Origin: Rapana venosa
Lineage: Eukaryota > Mollusca > Gastropoda > Neogastropoda > Muricidae
Assembly: GCA_028751875.1 (NCBI GenBank)
Contig: CM054135.1
Location: forward strand, 11,224,631 to 11,288,630
Reading direction: 5' to 3'
DNA length: 64,000 nucleotides
The position numbers and the translations under genes were made by a program. This document shows, in pieces, positions 23,229-34,043 of this stretch. The notes under the pieces were generated by a model. It was given only the letters and a program-made list of their open reading frames with translations. It ran no database searches and was not told the origin of the DNA. Within the stretch, counting starts at the first letter, position 1. Each line of letters starts with the position of its first letter.

Positions 23229-23468
23229 GTGATATGCCATAAAAGGAGATGTCATCCAGCTTGGGAAAAGTCGTATGTGCGAAGGAATCCATTTGACAAG
23301 ACGCCCACCATGTCCTTCAACTGGCGGGAGGTGCGATCAATCCATACCACCCAGCCCAAACCACCGCCTTTCATGTCTTCGCTTGAGAGAGTGAAAACAG
23401 CAAGGAACATGAATGCTGAAATTGGAAGATTCGTTTTACAAAAAAGTGGGAGACAGGATTTATTGTAA
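23229..23468 (+). CDS. Glycosyltransferase gene, terminal exon
   Basis: This exon encodes residues 407-485 and the TAA stop. It begins VICHKRRCHPAWEKSY and continues basic and proline-rich to GRQDLL. The acceptor is TTGTTTCAG ending at 23228 and the phase is 0, matching the 11154 donor. The preceding intron is 12 kb, so the link to the upstream exons rests on phase, strand and the lack of any other gene between; it is likely but not proven. Downstream 23469-23814 has no canonical AATAAA on this strand in the first 300 bp that I can see, so the polyadenylation site is unassigned. Confidence 0.75.
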   Translation: MICHKRRCHPAWEKSYVRRNPFDKTPTMSFNWREVRSIHTTQPKPPPFMSSLERVKTARNMNAEIGRFVLQKSGRQDLL

Positions 23469-23814
23469 ATAGTTTGTATTTGTTTACATAAACAGAATAT
23501 CAAAATGTCATTCCCTAGTGGGGTTATATAACCCTTTCCCCTTACCCACCTAACACACTCTAATTTAGACAACACAAAACAACGTGAAATCAGTTTTTCA
23601 AATATAATTTATTTTGCATTCGTACACTATTCACTCAAATATAAGCGACAGGGTACACCCAGAAATAACTTATAAGCAAATATCATAACTACCACCCTTT
23701 CAACTTCAAGAATGAACAGAAGCTTAATTCATATGACAACATCTTCACAACGATACCACAAGTCAAGTCTATAAGTCAACAAAACCACGTAAGCAATGTA
23801 TTTATCTCATCTCA
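23469..23814. other. Probable 3'UTR/intergenic, nothing else seen
   Basis: AT-rich sequence after the glycosyltransferase stop. It presumably includes the 3'UTR; no repeat or gene is recognised. Confidence 0.4.
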
Positions 23815-24130
23815 CCTCACCTATCCTGTAGTCCCATGGGGGCACCAATGAAGATTTTGCAACCAGCTTCCTCCTCATCTCCGAATGGTCCTCTGCTTTC
23901 CATAGCAAATCGTTGCACTCAAGGCCAGTCCACTCTCTGATGTTGTCTTATCGTTTTCTCTGTCTGCCTCTTTGTCTCCCTCCCTGTACTGTTCCCTGTA
24001 GGACAGTCTTGGCCAATCCAGATGTTTGTGTGACATGACTGTCGAATGCCTTCTTAAAATCTACAAAGGCGTGGTAAAGATCTTGTTGGTGTTGTAAGTA
24101 TTTCTCACATTTGATACAAATGGCGTATGA
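23815..24130 (-). mobile_element. Fragment of the 12400-15176-type LINE
   Basis: The block CACTCTCTGATGTTGTC..CTGTACTGTTCCCTGTAGGACAGT matches the C-terminal coding region at about 12530-12620. After 24040, GAATGCCTTCTTAAAATCTA..GTGGTAAAGATCTTG matches motif A at about 13495-13540. The roughly 850 bp between these regions are missing, so this is an internally deleted, degenerate copy. Confidence 0.65.
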
Positions 24131-24720
24131 TATTGCAATACCATTTGTAATTTCTTCTTCTTCTATGTTGTTTTAACTTTGCAGGCTTTATGTTTGCTGA
24201 TGTGATGGCTGGTTCCTCGCATGATGATCATTAGAGGAAAGGAGATGTTTTCATTTTCTACAAGCCCTTTGGTGACTGAAAAGGCTATTGCATGAAAAGC
24301 ATGTTCTGTTGTATCCTGGGCAGATCAAGGACGGACCTAGAACTGTTGTTGGTTGGTCCGCCGATCCCTCTTTCCACCTCTTGCACTTCTTTCTTTCTGA
24401 GTCGCTTCTTTGAAGTTAAGCCAAAAATTCACTGGGCGTAACTTCAGGAAGAAGACTAACAGCCAAGGCGGACAAGCTCCAAGATGAACTTAACGGCTAT
24501 GTGTTCGAGACCAGGGTGAGCCACCAAGTAGGAGGAAATCGGCTGTGGTTTGGCAAGGAGAGGGATGGGCTCCGCCATGCGACATTGCCCAAGACACGCC
24601 AATGATAGAGGACTGGAGAAAGGTGGTTGACAAAGCTTGGAAGGCGCCCCAAATAATTCAGAATCTGGGGGATTGGTGACGGTGACGACAAAAATTCTGC
24701 TGGATTTTTTGATGGCATAG

Positions 24721-24848
24721 CACCACTTGTTCTGATCAAGTGCTCTCTGTCACCATGTCACCACTTGTTCTGATCAAGTGCTCTCTGTCACCATGTCACC
24801 ACTTGTCCTGATCAAGTGCTCTCTGTCACCATGTCACCACTTGTTCTG
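24721..24848. repeat. 38-bp tandem repeat, 3.4 units
   Basis: Units start at 24721, 24759 and 24797, with a partial unit from 24835. They are identical apart from a single T-to-C change in the third unit. Each unit contains CACTTG and CAAGTG in inverted order, 7 bp apart, so each could form a small hairpin. Confidence 0.95.
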
Positions 24849-24869
24849 GGGGGTGGTGGGGGTTGATGC

Positions 24870-25250
24870 CTTAGTGGTTTCAGTGTTCTACTATAATCTG
24901 ATTGCCTGGGGTTGAGCGGTGCCCGTTTCAAGGGATTTTATCTTGAAGTGAACATCAGTGCTGAATTACTTCCCCAAAAAGTAATTCCGATAACACTATA
25001 TACCACAGCTATATTTGCAAACATACATAGAACATCTTGTGCACACATTAAAAACATGTTCCACCTTTTGGAAGAGTAGGCCATTGCAGCCTGGTGGGAA
25101 CGGATGACAGAAATTAAAAAACGCATGCACACAGGTGTCGTACTTAGACACCATCCTGGAAGATGAAATGCAGCTGTCTCAATGGCGGAAGAAACGGCTG
25201 CATACGCAAAATCTCACCAGTGGTGAACCTGGGAGCTCTAGCTGAGGAAT
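24870..25250 (+). mobile_element. Diverged SINE-A copy
   Basis: It carries the GAACATCTTGTGCACACATT block and the TTTTGGAAGAGTAGGCCATT block seen in the copy at 43460-43808, and a degraded head near 24873-24935. A further segment at about 25195-25250 (GCATACGCAAAATCTCACCA to GAGCTCTAGCTGAGGA) also recurs near 42510-42555. Confidence 0.6.
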
Positions 25251-26580
25251 GAACAAAACAGAAGACTGCCAGAGAAGGCAGCTGTAGCTACTCATGTGAC
25301 CTTACTACTTGCCCAGCCCAATGAGTTGCTGCGTGGCACTATGGACTGCAGCCTGGGTAGGTTGGCTGGTCAGAGAACCTCTTTCTTCACTGGAGACCTT
25401 GTCTTGCCACTTGATGCTTCCTTGGTTTACAGTGGTACAGGTCTTTGGTATCATATTTTTTCTGGATTTTATGTGACAGTGCTTCAATGACTTGTACATG
25501 TACTCAAATTACTGGCGCAAGTTGGAAAGAAGTCTGATCCAGTCTGGAGCGAATGTTTTGGACTTTGTCAGAGAAGAATGAAGAAAGTATAGCAGGAAGC
25601 AGATAATTAATTGACTAGAGTTTAAAATATTTTTTATGTTTATGTTTGATTAAAGTTTTATTTTGTTTTTGTTAAACAATGTTATTTTGTGGGTTTTTGT
25701 AAGACAAGGTAAAGTAGCTGATTACCCTTTCAGATATTGTCAACAGATGTTTGAATACTAGTAAATGTTTTTACATATATTACAGTATTTTAATGTTGTA
25801 CTTATATAGAGATTTAATCAGAACATTTCTTTTGAGAATCAGTCCTTTAGTGTTTATATATGATTGTCTTAAACCCTGAGTTTTATCTAGTTTGGAATAT
25901 CATAATTTGGTTTTGTTGCAGAACAGTAATTGTAACATTGTTTTCATTTTTGAATTTGTAGTCTAGATTTTGATATCACCAATAACCCACTCAAGGCTAA
26001 ACCAAAAGGACATACTGATCAACCCACAGGTGTAACAGATAACTCAGTCACTTTAATTCATCACATATACACTAATGCAAAACAATACATAGCCTATGCT
26101 CTGTCATGTGGGTAATCAGTGCAGTGATCATAATCCAGTCTGTTTTACTTCGTTTAAGAACCAAATATAAACCTCCAAAGTTGGGGCATAAAACCACAGG
26201 TTACCAAAAGTTCAGAAACTTCTTTGAGCAAACTGTTCTTTCAAACCTGATAAATGAACCCTGACCCTGACCTGACAGACAACCAATCAGGGGGATGGAG
26301 CAGGGAAGGGAGAGGACGGCACTGTGGACCCACCCTTTTGTCCTGCTAACGCTGATGGAGGCCTCGTCTGCACAGCTACCTTCTGCCAATGTGCGCTCTT
26401 GTGCAGGAAGGGGCTGGGGGAAGAAAGGAGTGGGTTGATGTGGGGGTAATTCCGGTGACGTGACATGGCTTCATTTCCTTGCAGTGTGTAGCTTTTTTGT
26501 CTGCATGATTTACTTAGATGGATTTCTTGATGAAAAATGCAGTTGTGCTGCTTATTCAATAATAAAAGGACTTTGCTTTT
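25251..26580. other. Intergenic, nothing recognised
   Basis: AT-rich, unique-looking sequence with no coding signal and no repeat shared within the window. Confidence 0.5.
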
Positions 26581-26582
26581 TC

Positions 26583-26621
26583 ACACACACACACCACACA
26601 CAGAAAGAGAGAGAGAGAGAT
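26583..26621. repeat. (CA)n and (GA)n microsatellite
   Basis: Short CA and AGAGAG runs are adjacent to each other. Confidence 0.85.
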
Positions 26622-26963
26622 TATGATAACTATATCAATGGAAGATCATGATGAGAGATAATGCCTGAGCTTGAAGATTGTTGTTCACTTGCATCCTAGC
26701 CTTCCCCTTTGCCTGCTTCTTTTCATGGCATAAGCTGTTTGTTTTTATACATTTTATACATGGTGTGGTGTTCCTCTTCCTATGTAAGTTTTGGGGTTCA
26801 CATGCCTGAGGGTAAAGAAATAAAACTGGGAAAAAAATCAGTGCCTGAGATTGTAATTCACTGTGCATGTCTGTTGTTGCATGATGGTTAAGAGGTTGAT
26901 TTCAAGTATCAGTTTGTTTGTAATTGTGTAGCCCCATTCTGAGCAGTCTTTGCAATTTTGGCA

Positions 26964-27083
26964 AGTGTGTGTGTGTGTGTGTGTTTAATCTCTAGATATT
27001 GTTACACAGACATGTGTGTGTGTGTTTAATCTCTAGATATTGTTGTACAGACGTGTGTATGTGTATGTGTGTGTGTGTGTGTG
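26964..27083. repeat. GT microsatellite with a duplicated 46-bp unit
   Basis: A GT run followed by TTTAATCTCTAGATATTGTT and ACAGAC occurs twice in tandem (about 26985 and 27023), and then another GT run follows. The pattern suggests a small slippage or recombination duplication mediated by the GT tracts. Confidence 0.85.
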
Positions 27084-27089
27084 TTGTAT

Positions 27090-27330
27090 TTGTATACCGC
27101 TTTAAGTCAGGGCAGATTTCTCTGCCTGAAATTCAGGCTGCTGTCCCTGGGGGAAAGCACACCACCACAAGAACAATGCCACCCATTATTTGTTCTTTAT
27201 GTTTCCTGTCTGTATGTGTATTTGTTTCCCGATCAGAGTGGCATTTTTCAACAAAATTTTGCCAGGGACAACTCTCTTGTTGCTGTGTGTTTTTCCCCTT
27301 TTACATGTGTTAAATGCACGTTGCAGACAG
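27090..27330 (-). mobile_element. SINE-C fragment
   Basis: It shares CCACCACAAGAACAATGCCA, a CCCGATCAGA block and TTTTGCCAGGGACAACTCTC with the noisy copy at 38935-39385. Orientation is inferred from that copy, whose tRNA head is on the minus strand. The head is missing here. Confidence 0.55.
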
Positions 27331-27473
27331 TATCTAGTTTATTGTCTCCTCCCTGTGTGTGTGTGTGTGTGTGTCAAAGTAAAAGTCAAACTTTTATTTT
27401 CAGATGGTACATTGAATAAGCAGTACAGTTGCTTTTTTTCATCAAGCCCTCTATCTAAAAAAGAGAAGATAAT

Positions 27474-27618
27474 AAAGATAATATATATGCATACATAGGA
27501 AAAAAAACAACCTAAACAATGACAGGCCATACAAATCAAAGAAAAGAGAATAAGGATATATGCATACATAGAATAAAAAACCTAAACAATATTCAACCAT
27601 GCAAAGCAAACAAAGAAA
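27474..27618. repeat. Two-unit tandem duplication of about 73 bp
   Basis: ATATATGCATACATAG, an A-run and CCTAAACAAT recur at 27484-27520 and 27556-27590. Both units are A-rich. Confidence 0.75.
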
Positions 27619-27697
27619 AATTATTGTAAAAAATATATCCACCAAAAACAAACAAACAAACAGCAAAACAAAACCAAAGCAAACAGAGCAAAACCAG

Positions 27698-27838
27698 TGT
27701 TGTGTTTGCTGTTGTTTATCTAACTCATTAAAACAGACTTAGAGACCCTGGGGGAAGATTTTCTACTTCCCCCCAGAGCAGTCCCGGTGGCCTCCTTTGC
27801 ATAGGGAAAAAACCGGAAGACCCCAATTTTCCCAAATT
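27698..27838 (-). mobile_element. Gypsy 3' LTR, outer part (split by DIRS insertion)
   Basis: It begins TGTTGTGTTTGC at 27698, matching the LTR edge next to the primer-binding site at 38055. It continues through GAGCAGTCC..GGTGGCCTCCTTTG to an AATT at 27835-27838, where the DIRS element interrupts it. The remainder of the LTR is at 33336-33590. The outer flank (27637-27697) is A-rich and is also found next to the second copy at 56227-56285. Confidence 0.7.
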
Positions 27839-30800
27839 CTTGCTCATTTCCGGGATAAACCTCCACTTCAGGCACATGAGGAAAAACCCTGGGGCCCGCC
27901 TACTGCCCGTTTGTGCCTAGCCCCCTTTCTGACCAGACCTGTTTTCATATTTGCCCCTGCGGGTGTAAAATGCCCATTCACTTATCAGGTTTCTGAAACA
28001 TAAAACCTTTTAATTTGTTTTAGTCCCCAGCCTTTTTTGGTTTCTTTTTTTTGTGTTTTTTAAAACTGTTTGTTTTTTTATCACCCCCTGTTTTTTGGGT
28101 TTTGGGTTTTGTGTCCCGGTGAAAAATATGTGTATTTTGGTAAATGTTCTGTGGGGAAAAAAAGAATTAAAAAAAAAAAAAAAAATTGGGGGGTCTATTC
28201 TGTGAGTTCTCTTGTGACCAGGAATTGGTGATGGGTTGTTAATGAAGAAGAACCCCAAGGGGTGTATTTCTACCGGAAAAGGGAAACCCTCTTTTCGGGA
28301 AGATATTTTGACAAAAAAATCCAAAATTTTCTTTTAGAGAAGGGAAAAAGAAGTGACGGGGACTCGGGGAAAGGAAAAAATTTAGCGGGCTCAGGGCAGA
28401 GAACCCCTTTTTGGGAAAATGGGAAAGGGGAAAAAAAAGAAGGCAGGCAAACGATTTAGAAAACCCGTTGCCGGGCAGTGTTTCTGATTTAGGGGGGCCC
28501 GGGAGTTTGGGGAAAGAAGAACTGATGGCAGAAACTAAGAGGTGAGGATAAAAAAAGATTTCAATTTTTTGCCCGGAAAATGGGTCCCCTTGATGATAAT
28601 GAGGAAAAAAAGGGGCCCCTTGTTTTTGAAAAATGGCAAAAACTTTCTTGAAGTCCAGATTTTGGGGTCTAAACTCCTTTGACAGGAAAAATGAGGAAAA
28701 ACTTACCCAAATTTTCCCATTCCCAAAAAATGTTTTACCTGGGCCCTTCCCGAAACAAACCAAAGGGGTTTTTTCTTTTTTCCCAAACCCCCTTTTTAAA
28801 AAAGGGAAAAATGTCAGGATGGGGAAAAAAACACAAAAAACCCTTTTTCAAAAAATGCCACATAGCGGGTTTAAAGCTTTGCACTGACCCACTTTGAAGG
28901 TAAGAGATACCCCTTCAGGGCTGGGGGTGCAGCTAAAATACTCGGTTTAACTGACCGAGAAAGCATAAGGCCCATCTTTTCCCCGACGCCCTAGCCCTCA
29001 CAAAGGGCATGCAAACCCTGACCTGTCCCCGAAAAAGGGAAAAAAAAGGGACCACCCTGCTTTCCCGGGGAAACTCTCGGCATATGGGCACCCCATTTTT
29101 GCCATGACACCAAAAAAATACTGTACAGCGGAGTTTCACAAAACATTTTAAAAAAAGTTTCAGGGTCCCCGAAAACCTTTTCCGTAGAGCTGTGGCCCGC
29201 AAAGAAAACCCACATGGGGGAGAACAACAACACAGGGTCTTTTTTTTAAAACGGAAAACCCATGGAAAAGGGGCCAAGGGCGACAAACGAGATGTTTTAA
29301 GAAAAGGGGCTTGAACCGCCCCCCCCCCCTTTGGAAAAAAAGGGTTTGTTAATTTGAACTTTGCCTCTCCCCGGTTTTGCTTATCTTAAAGGGGGAAACA
29401 TGATTTAAAAAACAGCAGGGAAAAGGAAAATGTTGTCTGGCGGAATGTATTAACTTTCTGACCCTGATTTTACTTGAAAAAAGTTGAAGGAATTAAAAAA
29501 CACTTTTTGATGATTTTCCAGAAGATATAAAGCAAAGTTGGCCCAAAACCATTTTAACAAAAATGAAAATTTTTGCTATTGAAAATCTGAAATGAAAAAA
29601 ATGTTTTAACAAAGGGGTGAAATTAAAAAAACCTTGCCCGAATCGGCCCAAAATTTTCTTTACCTATCCTTTTTTAGGGAGAAAAAAAATTGGGGGTTTA
29701 TTTTTGAACGAATTTTTTAAACTAAAAAACTCCCAAATGAAAAGGGTTTTGAAATTTAAAAAATTTAAGATGGAAAAAAAACTTCAGCTTTGGATCTAGT
29801 GGGCAAAATTGTTATTTTGATCAATTTGGGTTTTGAGAGAAAGCCCTATTAAGTCCCTAGAGTAGAGGGGGAGACTTTTCAGAAATACCCTGAAATTCAG
29901 AAAGGAGAGAAAAACTGTTTCTTTTTTTCAAAGGCCCGTGCCATGGGATCAGTCCCGAAATTTCCCCCAAAAATTTACAAAAAAATTATGCCTGTTTTTA
30001 GCATGCTTACATTTATGGGTCAAACCCGATTTAAATTATCCATTGAGATGTTTAAATTTTTGGGGGAGGTTTTGAAAAAAGAAGTTTTTTCAGGTTTTTT
30101 TGTGACAGACAGATAAAATTTTTAGACTATTCTAGGATTCTTAAAGTACATGAAAAGGGAAATCTCCCGTTTATACCCGTGCCCAAAAAGTCCCCGGGTC
30201 CCGGGTTTCAAAATAAAAACCCCTAGACATGTCCCCCATGCTCCCGATGAAACCCCAAAGAAAAATGTTTTTGTGATGGGACGAATTTTTTCAGGCAGAA
30301 GAAAGTTCCCCAAAGATCTCTGGCATTTGTATTGGGGTAATGGTTTCTTGTTTCTTGCTGTTTCCAATGGGGTCCTTTGTACTACAGAGCACTTGAAAAA
30401 GAAAATGTTTTGGGGGACTTTAAAAATAAGTAAAAAAGGGGGAAAAAAGGGGTAATTTTCCCGTGTTAAAGCCGGGGGTTTTGTGGTGGGGAAAAAGATG
30501 ACAAAATTTTCAAAACCCCCAAAACAAGGGGCTGGTGTAAAACAAAAAGCCCCAAAAGAAAAAGGGTTTTTTTCCATTTTCCTCGGGAAAAAAAAACATC
30601 CCGAGCGCTTTGGTTTTTTTGCTTAAAGAAATTTAGTGCTATATTTAAAATTTCCCTTACAAATTTTTAAATTTTTAAATTTTTATTATTATCAGCCCGA
30701 AGGAAAGAGAGCTGAATGGGGTATCAAAAACATAAAATAAAAAAAAAGGCCCCTATTCAGAGATCGATCCCAATATTACTATGGGAAAACAGACAGCTCC

Positions 30801-31068
30801 CGGTACAGGGGTGGTGGTGCTTGGGGTTTTGAGACCAAAGCCCAAACACCAGGCTGGTGGAGTGAGAAAAACAAAGAAGGGAAAATTTTAAAACTCATTG
30901 GAAATATTAGGGTTTTCTTGTTTTTGGGGCTTTAAATCTTGTTGCATGAAAAAACTGAAAGTTCACATAAAATCTGGGCTGAAAAACCCAAAACAAATTG
31001 GTTTAATTTAAAAACATGGGTTTAAAAGATCAAAAAAAGCTGAATGATGTGTCTCAGCAAAACTGGCA

Positions 31069-31480
31069 TTGGGGGGTGAAAGCAGGAACATATGGCTCAG
31101 TGCTGCCCACATCCCTGGAGTTGATAATATTGAAGCTGACAGGCTGTCTAGACAGGGCCACATAGACACAGAATGGAAACTTGATTCACTACTTCTCTCT
31201 GAGGCTCTGAATATTCTAGATATAAAACTTGACATTGACTTGTTTGCTTCTAGATTAAATTTTCAGTTTTCCAGATATGTGTCTTTTTTGCCTGACCCAG
31301 GAGCATGTGCTATTGATGCATTTAGCATGTATTGGGGTAATGAAACTGTCTATTGCTTTCCCCCTTTCAGCATTCTATCCCGTGTCCTGGCAAAGTTAAA
31401 AAAAGACAAAGCAAGAGGGGTTATAGTAGCACCAGCCTGGAAAAACCAGCCTTTTTGGCCAGCACTAATGAAAATCCTCA
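31069..31480 (+). pseudogene. DIRS RNase H domain, copy 1
   Basis: The frame carries AAHIPGVDNIEADRLSR (the D-x-x-A-D-x-L-S-R end of RNase H as found in DIRS and gypsy elements), IDLFASRLNFQ, DAFSMYW and VYCFPPFSILSRVL. This is the RNase H-to-connection region that removes RNA from the RNA-DNA hybrid. The frame shifts near 31490-31560 into the recombinase region, so the polyprotein is broken or translated by frameshifting; the sequence alone does not say which. Confidence 0.75.
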
Positions 31481-31559
31481 CAGCCAGGCCAGTCCTCTTG
31501 TCAGCCAGAAACACTCTACTGACACAACCAAGTCAAAAGGAGATGAAACACCCACTAAA

Positions 31560-32571
31560 GAAAAGCTTGACTTTGTTAGTCTGCAAAGTGTCAGGGATAG
31601 ATTCAGAACACAAGGTTTTTCTGAGGACACTACCAGTATTCTCATGTCCTCATGGCGACCCCCAACAAAACAGATGTATGATGTGTACATACCAAAGTAG
31701 GAGAGGTACCTGTGTGAGCAACAGGTGGATTCAGTTTCACCACCTCTAGCCACAGCTGTAAATTTTCTGGCATCTCTGTTGAAAGAGGGATATTCATATA
31801 GCCCTGTGGGCACCCTGGTTCCCCACTAAGTTGTTTTCTCTACAACTATGAAGGGGCTACGTTCGGTCAACATGAACTTGTAAAAAGATTTATGAAGGGT
31901 GTTTTTGAAAGAAAACCACCACTACCAAGTATCACCAAACTTGGGATGTAAATATTGTGCTTAAAATGCTAGAAACGTGGGTTCCAGTGGATAAACTAAT
32001 GTTCAAAGAACTGACAATGAAACTTGTGATGTTAATTGCACTGCTGTCGGGTCAGAGGTGTCAAACTATTGCTGCACTTGACATAGATAATATGCTACTA
32101 ATGAGGCAAAAATGTGTATTTTATGTAAATAGTTTCTTAAAACAATCAAGAAGAGGAGCCCATCAATCACCTATTGAACTCATGGCTTTTGTAGATAAGG
32201 AGGCTCTGTGTGTAGTTCACACATTGAAAGAATACCTTAGACGAAGAAAAGAACTGAGGGCTCAGATTTCCACTGGACATTTGTTTATCACTCTCCAAGC
32301 ACCGCACAGAGGAGCTAGTAGCGATACCATCTCTCGCTGGCTGAAATGGAGGATGGAGAGGGCAGGCATAGACATTACACACTTCACAGGGCACAGTACC
32401 AGGTCAGCCAGTACTTCAGCAGCAAAACTTGCAGACACTCCAATACACATCATAATGAAAGCAGCTGGATGGACGAATGTTTCCACATTTGCAAAATTTT
32501 ATAATAAGAATGTGGGACCAATACTGAGGATGGGCCAGTTCATCATGAAGCGTTTCCTAACACAGAAGTAA
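31560..32571 (+). pseudogene. DIRS tyrosine recombinase (YR), copy 1
   Basis: The core-binding part (RDRFRTQGFSEDTTSILMSS, TKQMYDVYIPKW) is in one frame and the catalytic part (31957-32571) in another, with frameshifts between 31700 and 31957. Counting from the Met at 31957, the catalytic tyrosine-recombinase residues are visible: Arg34 in LLSGQRCQTI, His146 and Arg149 in GHSTRSAST, a Trp at 172 in the second-His position, and the nucleophile Tyr182 in FAKFYNK. This enzyme would integrate the circular element DNA. The catalytic half looks intact; the frame breaks upstream make the copy a probable pseudogene. Confidence 0.85.
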
Positions 32572-32638
32572 GGTAGGACATGTTTCTTTTTTCATGTGAT
32601 GGATGTGTTTGTCTGGAGAACACTGTGGCTCTCAAATC

Positions 32639-32780
32639 TCATGTGCCTGTAGTGGAGGTATACAGGAAATGAGCAAGAATTAAATACAATAAAGGGAGAC
32701 TTACCTGGTAAGTTGAAGCTGTTTGTAAATTCTTGCGAATTTATTGTAGACCAGAACAGAGTGCACATGCCCACCCGTGC
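32639..32780 (+). repeat. DIRS internal complementary region (circle-junction template)
   Basis: The first part, to the AATT at 32678-32681, is the reverse complement of the element's left end (27835-27879; clean copy 56421-56464). The second part, 32682-32780, is the reverse complement of the right end (33031-33045 plus 33258-33335). The two ends are thus joined head-to-tail in antisense, which is the hallmark of DIRS elements and serves as the template for closing the replication circle. Confidence 0.85.
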
Positions 32781-32959
32781 AATGGTCTGCATGCATACCA
32801 TGCAAGTAAAATGAAATGCATACCATGCAAACGAAACTACTACCACTTGAAAAAATGAAGAATTGCCATCAGTGTTCTTGCACACCCTGCAAATAGTAAG
32901 ACATCCCACCCAAAGTAAATGAAAAGGAATGATAACAATGTTTATTAATTATATGATGA

Positions 32960-33335
32960 TCCTGTTATATATAGTGTGACACAGTGTTGTCTCAGGCTGA
33001 AAAACTGGCAGTAAGCTGCCCGTGGTTTCTCATGTGCACTCCCTTATTTGCTTGTTTTTGTTGTTGTTGTTTTTTTTTTTGGGGGGAGCTGTTTTGAAAA
33101 GGGTTATTTCCCCTTGTTTTTATTTTGAGACTGTATAAGTATTGGGTTATTATTATTAAGATGTATCCCTAATGGGCGGGGACTGGATGTAAAAAAGCAC
33201 ATGTGTGCTTATTCATTATCCTCGAAATAAAAGAATTTGTCATTGTCATTGTCATTGTCCCTTCCCATCTACAATAAATTCGCAAGAATTTACAAACAGC
33301 TTCAACTTAGAGGTAAGTCTCGCTTTATTGTATTT
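32960..33335 (-). repeat. DIRS right terminal inverted repeat, interrupted
   Basis: The stretch 33003-33038 reads, on the minus strand, GCACATGAGAAACC then CTTACTGCCAGTTT, matching 56456-56492 at the left end. The outer end 33258-33335 is complementary to the internal region. A 212-bp SINE-like insert at 33046-33257 separates the two parts. Confidence 0.7.
33046..33257 (+). mobile_element. SINE-tail element inside the DIRS right end
   Basis: It is flanked by TCCCTT at 33040-33045 and 33258-33263. It contains a T-run, GGGTTATTTCCCC, then the SINE-A tail (GGGACTGGATGTAAAAAAGC, TTATCCTCGAAATAAAAGAA) and a short TGTCAT tail. The complementarity of the surrounding DIRS end resumes on both sides, which shows it is an insertion. 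Confidence 0.7.
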
Positions 33336-33590
33336 AATTATCTGATTGGTCAATAATGCGTACCATTATTCTACATCCCCCGTTTTCAGATTATTGAAAA
33401 GTTTTAAAATCTCTTTTCAAACTGATAAACATTTAAATCAAATTATTGGGCATCTTCCGCACATCCCAATATACTGTCCCTTTGAAAAATCCTTGTCTTC
33501 AGTATTCAACTTTCACTTTCAGTTTTGCTTTTCGTCTTACACATCAACAAAACACTTTTAACACTTTTTTTCCTTCTTTTTTACATCAGC
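33336..33590 (-). mobile_element. Gypsy 3' LTR, inner part
   Basis: Sequence directly right of the DIRS element (AATTATCTGATTGGTCAATA) continues the LTR as seen at 38190-38220 (AATTATCCCATTGGTCAATA). The right limit is uncertain because a truncated LINE was inserted near 33591. The complete LTR would be roughly 390 bp. Confidence 0.6.
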
Positions 33591-34023
33591 ATAGCACTAA
33601 GTATGGAGGACAACAAAGACCACCAACAGGAAAGTGCAGACCTTCATCAACAGCTGCATGAGACAAATCCTCCAGATCCACTGGCCCGACACCATCAGCA
33701 ACGCAGACCTGTGGCAATGTACCAACCAACTGCCAGCCGAGAATGAAATCCGGCGCAGGAGATGGGGATGGATCGGGCACACCCTGAGAAAGCCAGCCAG
33801 CAACATCACAAGGCAGCCACTATCATGGAACCCCCAGGGAAAACGAAAAAGAGGAAGGCCAAGAAACACCTGGCAATGCGACCTTGAGGCAGAAACCAGG
33901 AAGATGGGATATACCTGGAGACAGCTGGAGAAAATAGCCCAGGACAGAGGACTCTGGCGGACTGTTGTCGGCGGCCTATGCTCCAGGGGGAGTGATGGGC
34001 CTAAGTTAGTAATAGCACTAAGT
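33591..34023 (+). mobile_element. 5'-truncated RTE-like LINE, 12-bp TSD
   Basis: Only about 409 bp of 3' end (33603-34011) are present, flanked by ATAGCACTAAGT at 33591-33602 and 34012-34023. It encodes the C-terminal tail of the LINE protein: [39 protein letters not shown] and [12 protein letters not shown], ending in ALDRGLW-like sequence. It sits between the gypsy LTR and the gypsy coding region. Confidence 0.85.
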
Positions 34024-34043
34024 GCGTTGTGGTTGTTGTTTTT

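Larger units (their letters stand above)
27839..33335 (+). mobile_element. DIRS-like tyrosine-recombinase retrotransposon, copy 1
   Basis: It contains the DIRS gene order: gag-like region and reverse transcriptase (27839-31010, smeared), RNase H (about 31060-31480) and a tyrosine recombinase (about 31560-32571). An internal complementary region (32639-32780) follows, then a right terminal region ending at 33335. There is no integrase of the DDE type and there are no direct LTRs. The left end (CTTGCTCATTTCC-type) and right end (CTTTATTGTATTT) each abut an AATT shared with the target, as expected for insertion of a circular intermediate without staggered target duplication. The 5' half is badly smeared; 31015-33335 is clean. 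Confidence 0.85.

Noticed and set aside
24721..24848. CRISPR array
   Set aside because: The units are directly adjacent with no unique spacers, and the genome is eukaryotic.
25296..25490. Short open frame MTLLLAQPNELL
   Set aside because: No homology features, no splice signals, and an equally long antisense frame over the same bases.
31957..32571. Phage-type or cellular tyrosine recombinase gene
   Set aside because: The surrounding RNase H, gag-like region, inverted ends and internal complementary region show it belongs to a DIRS retrotransposon.
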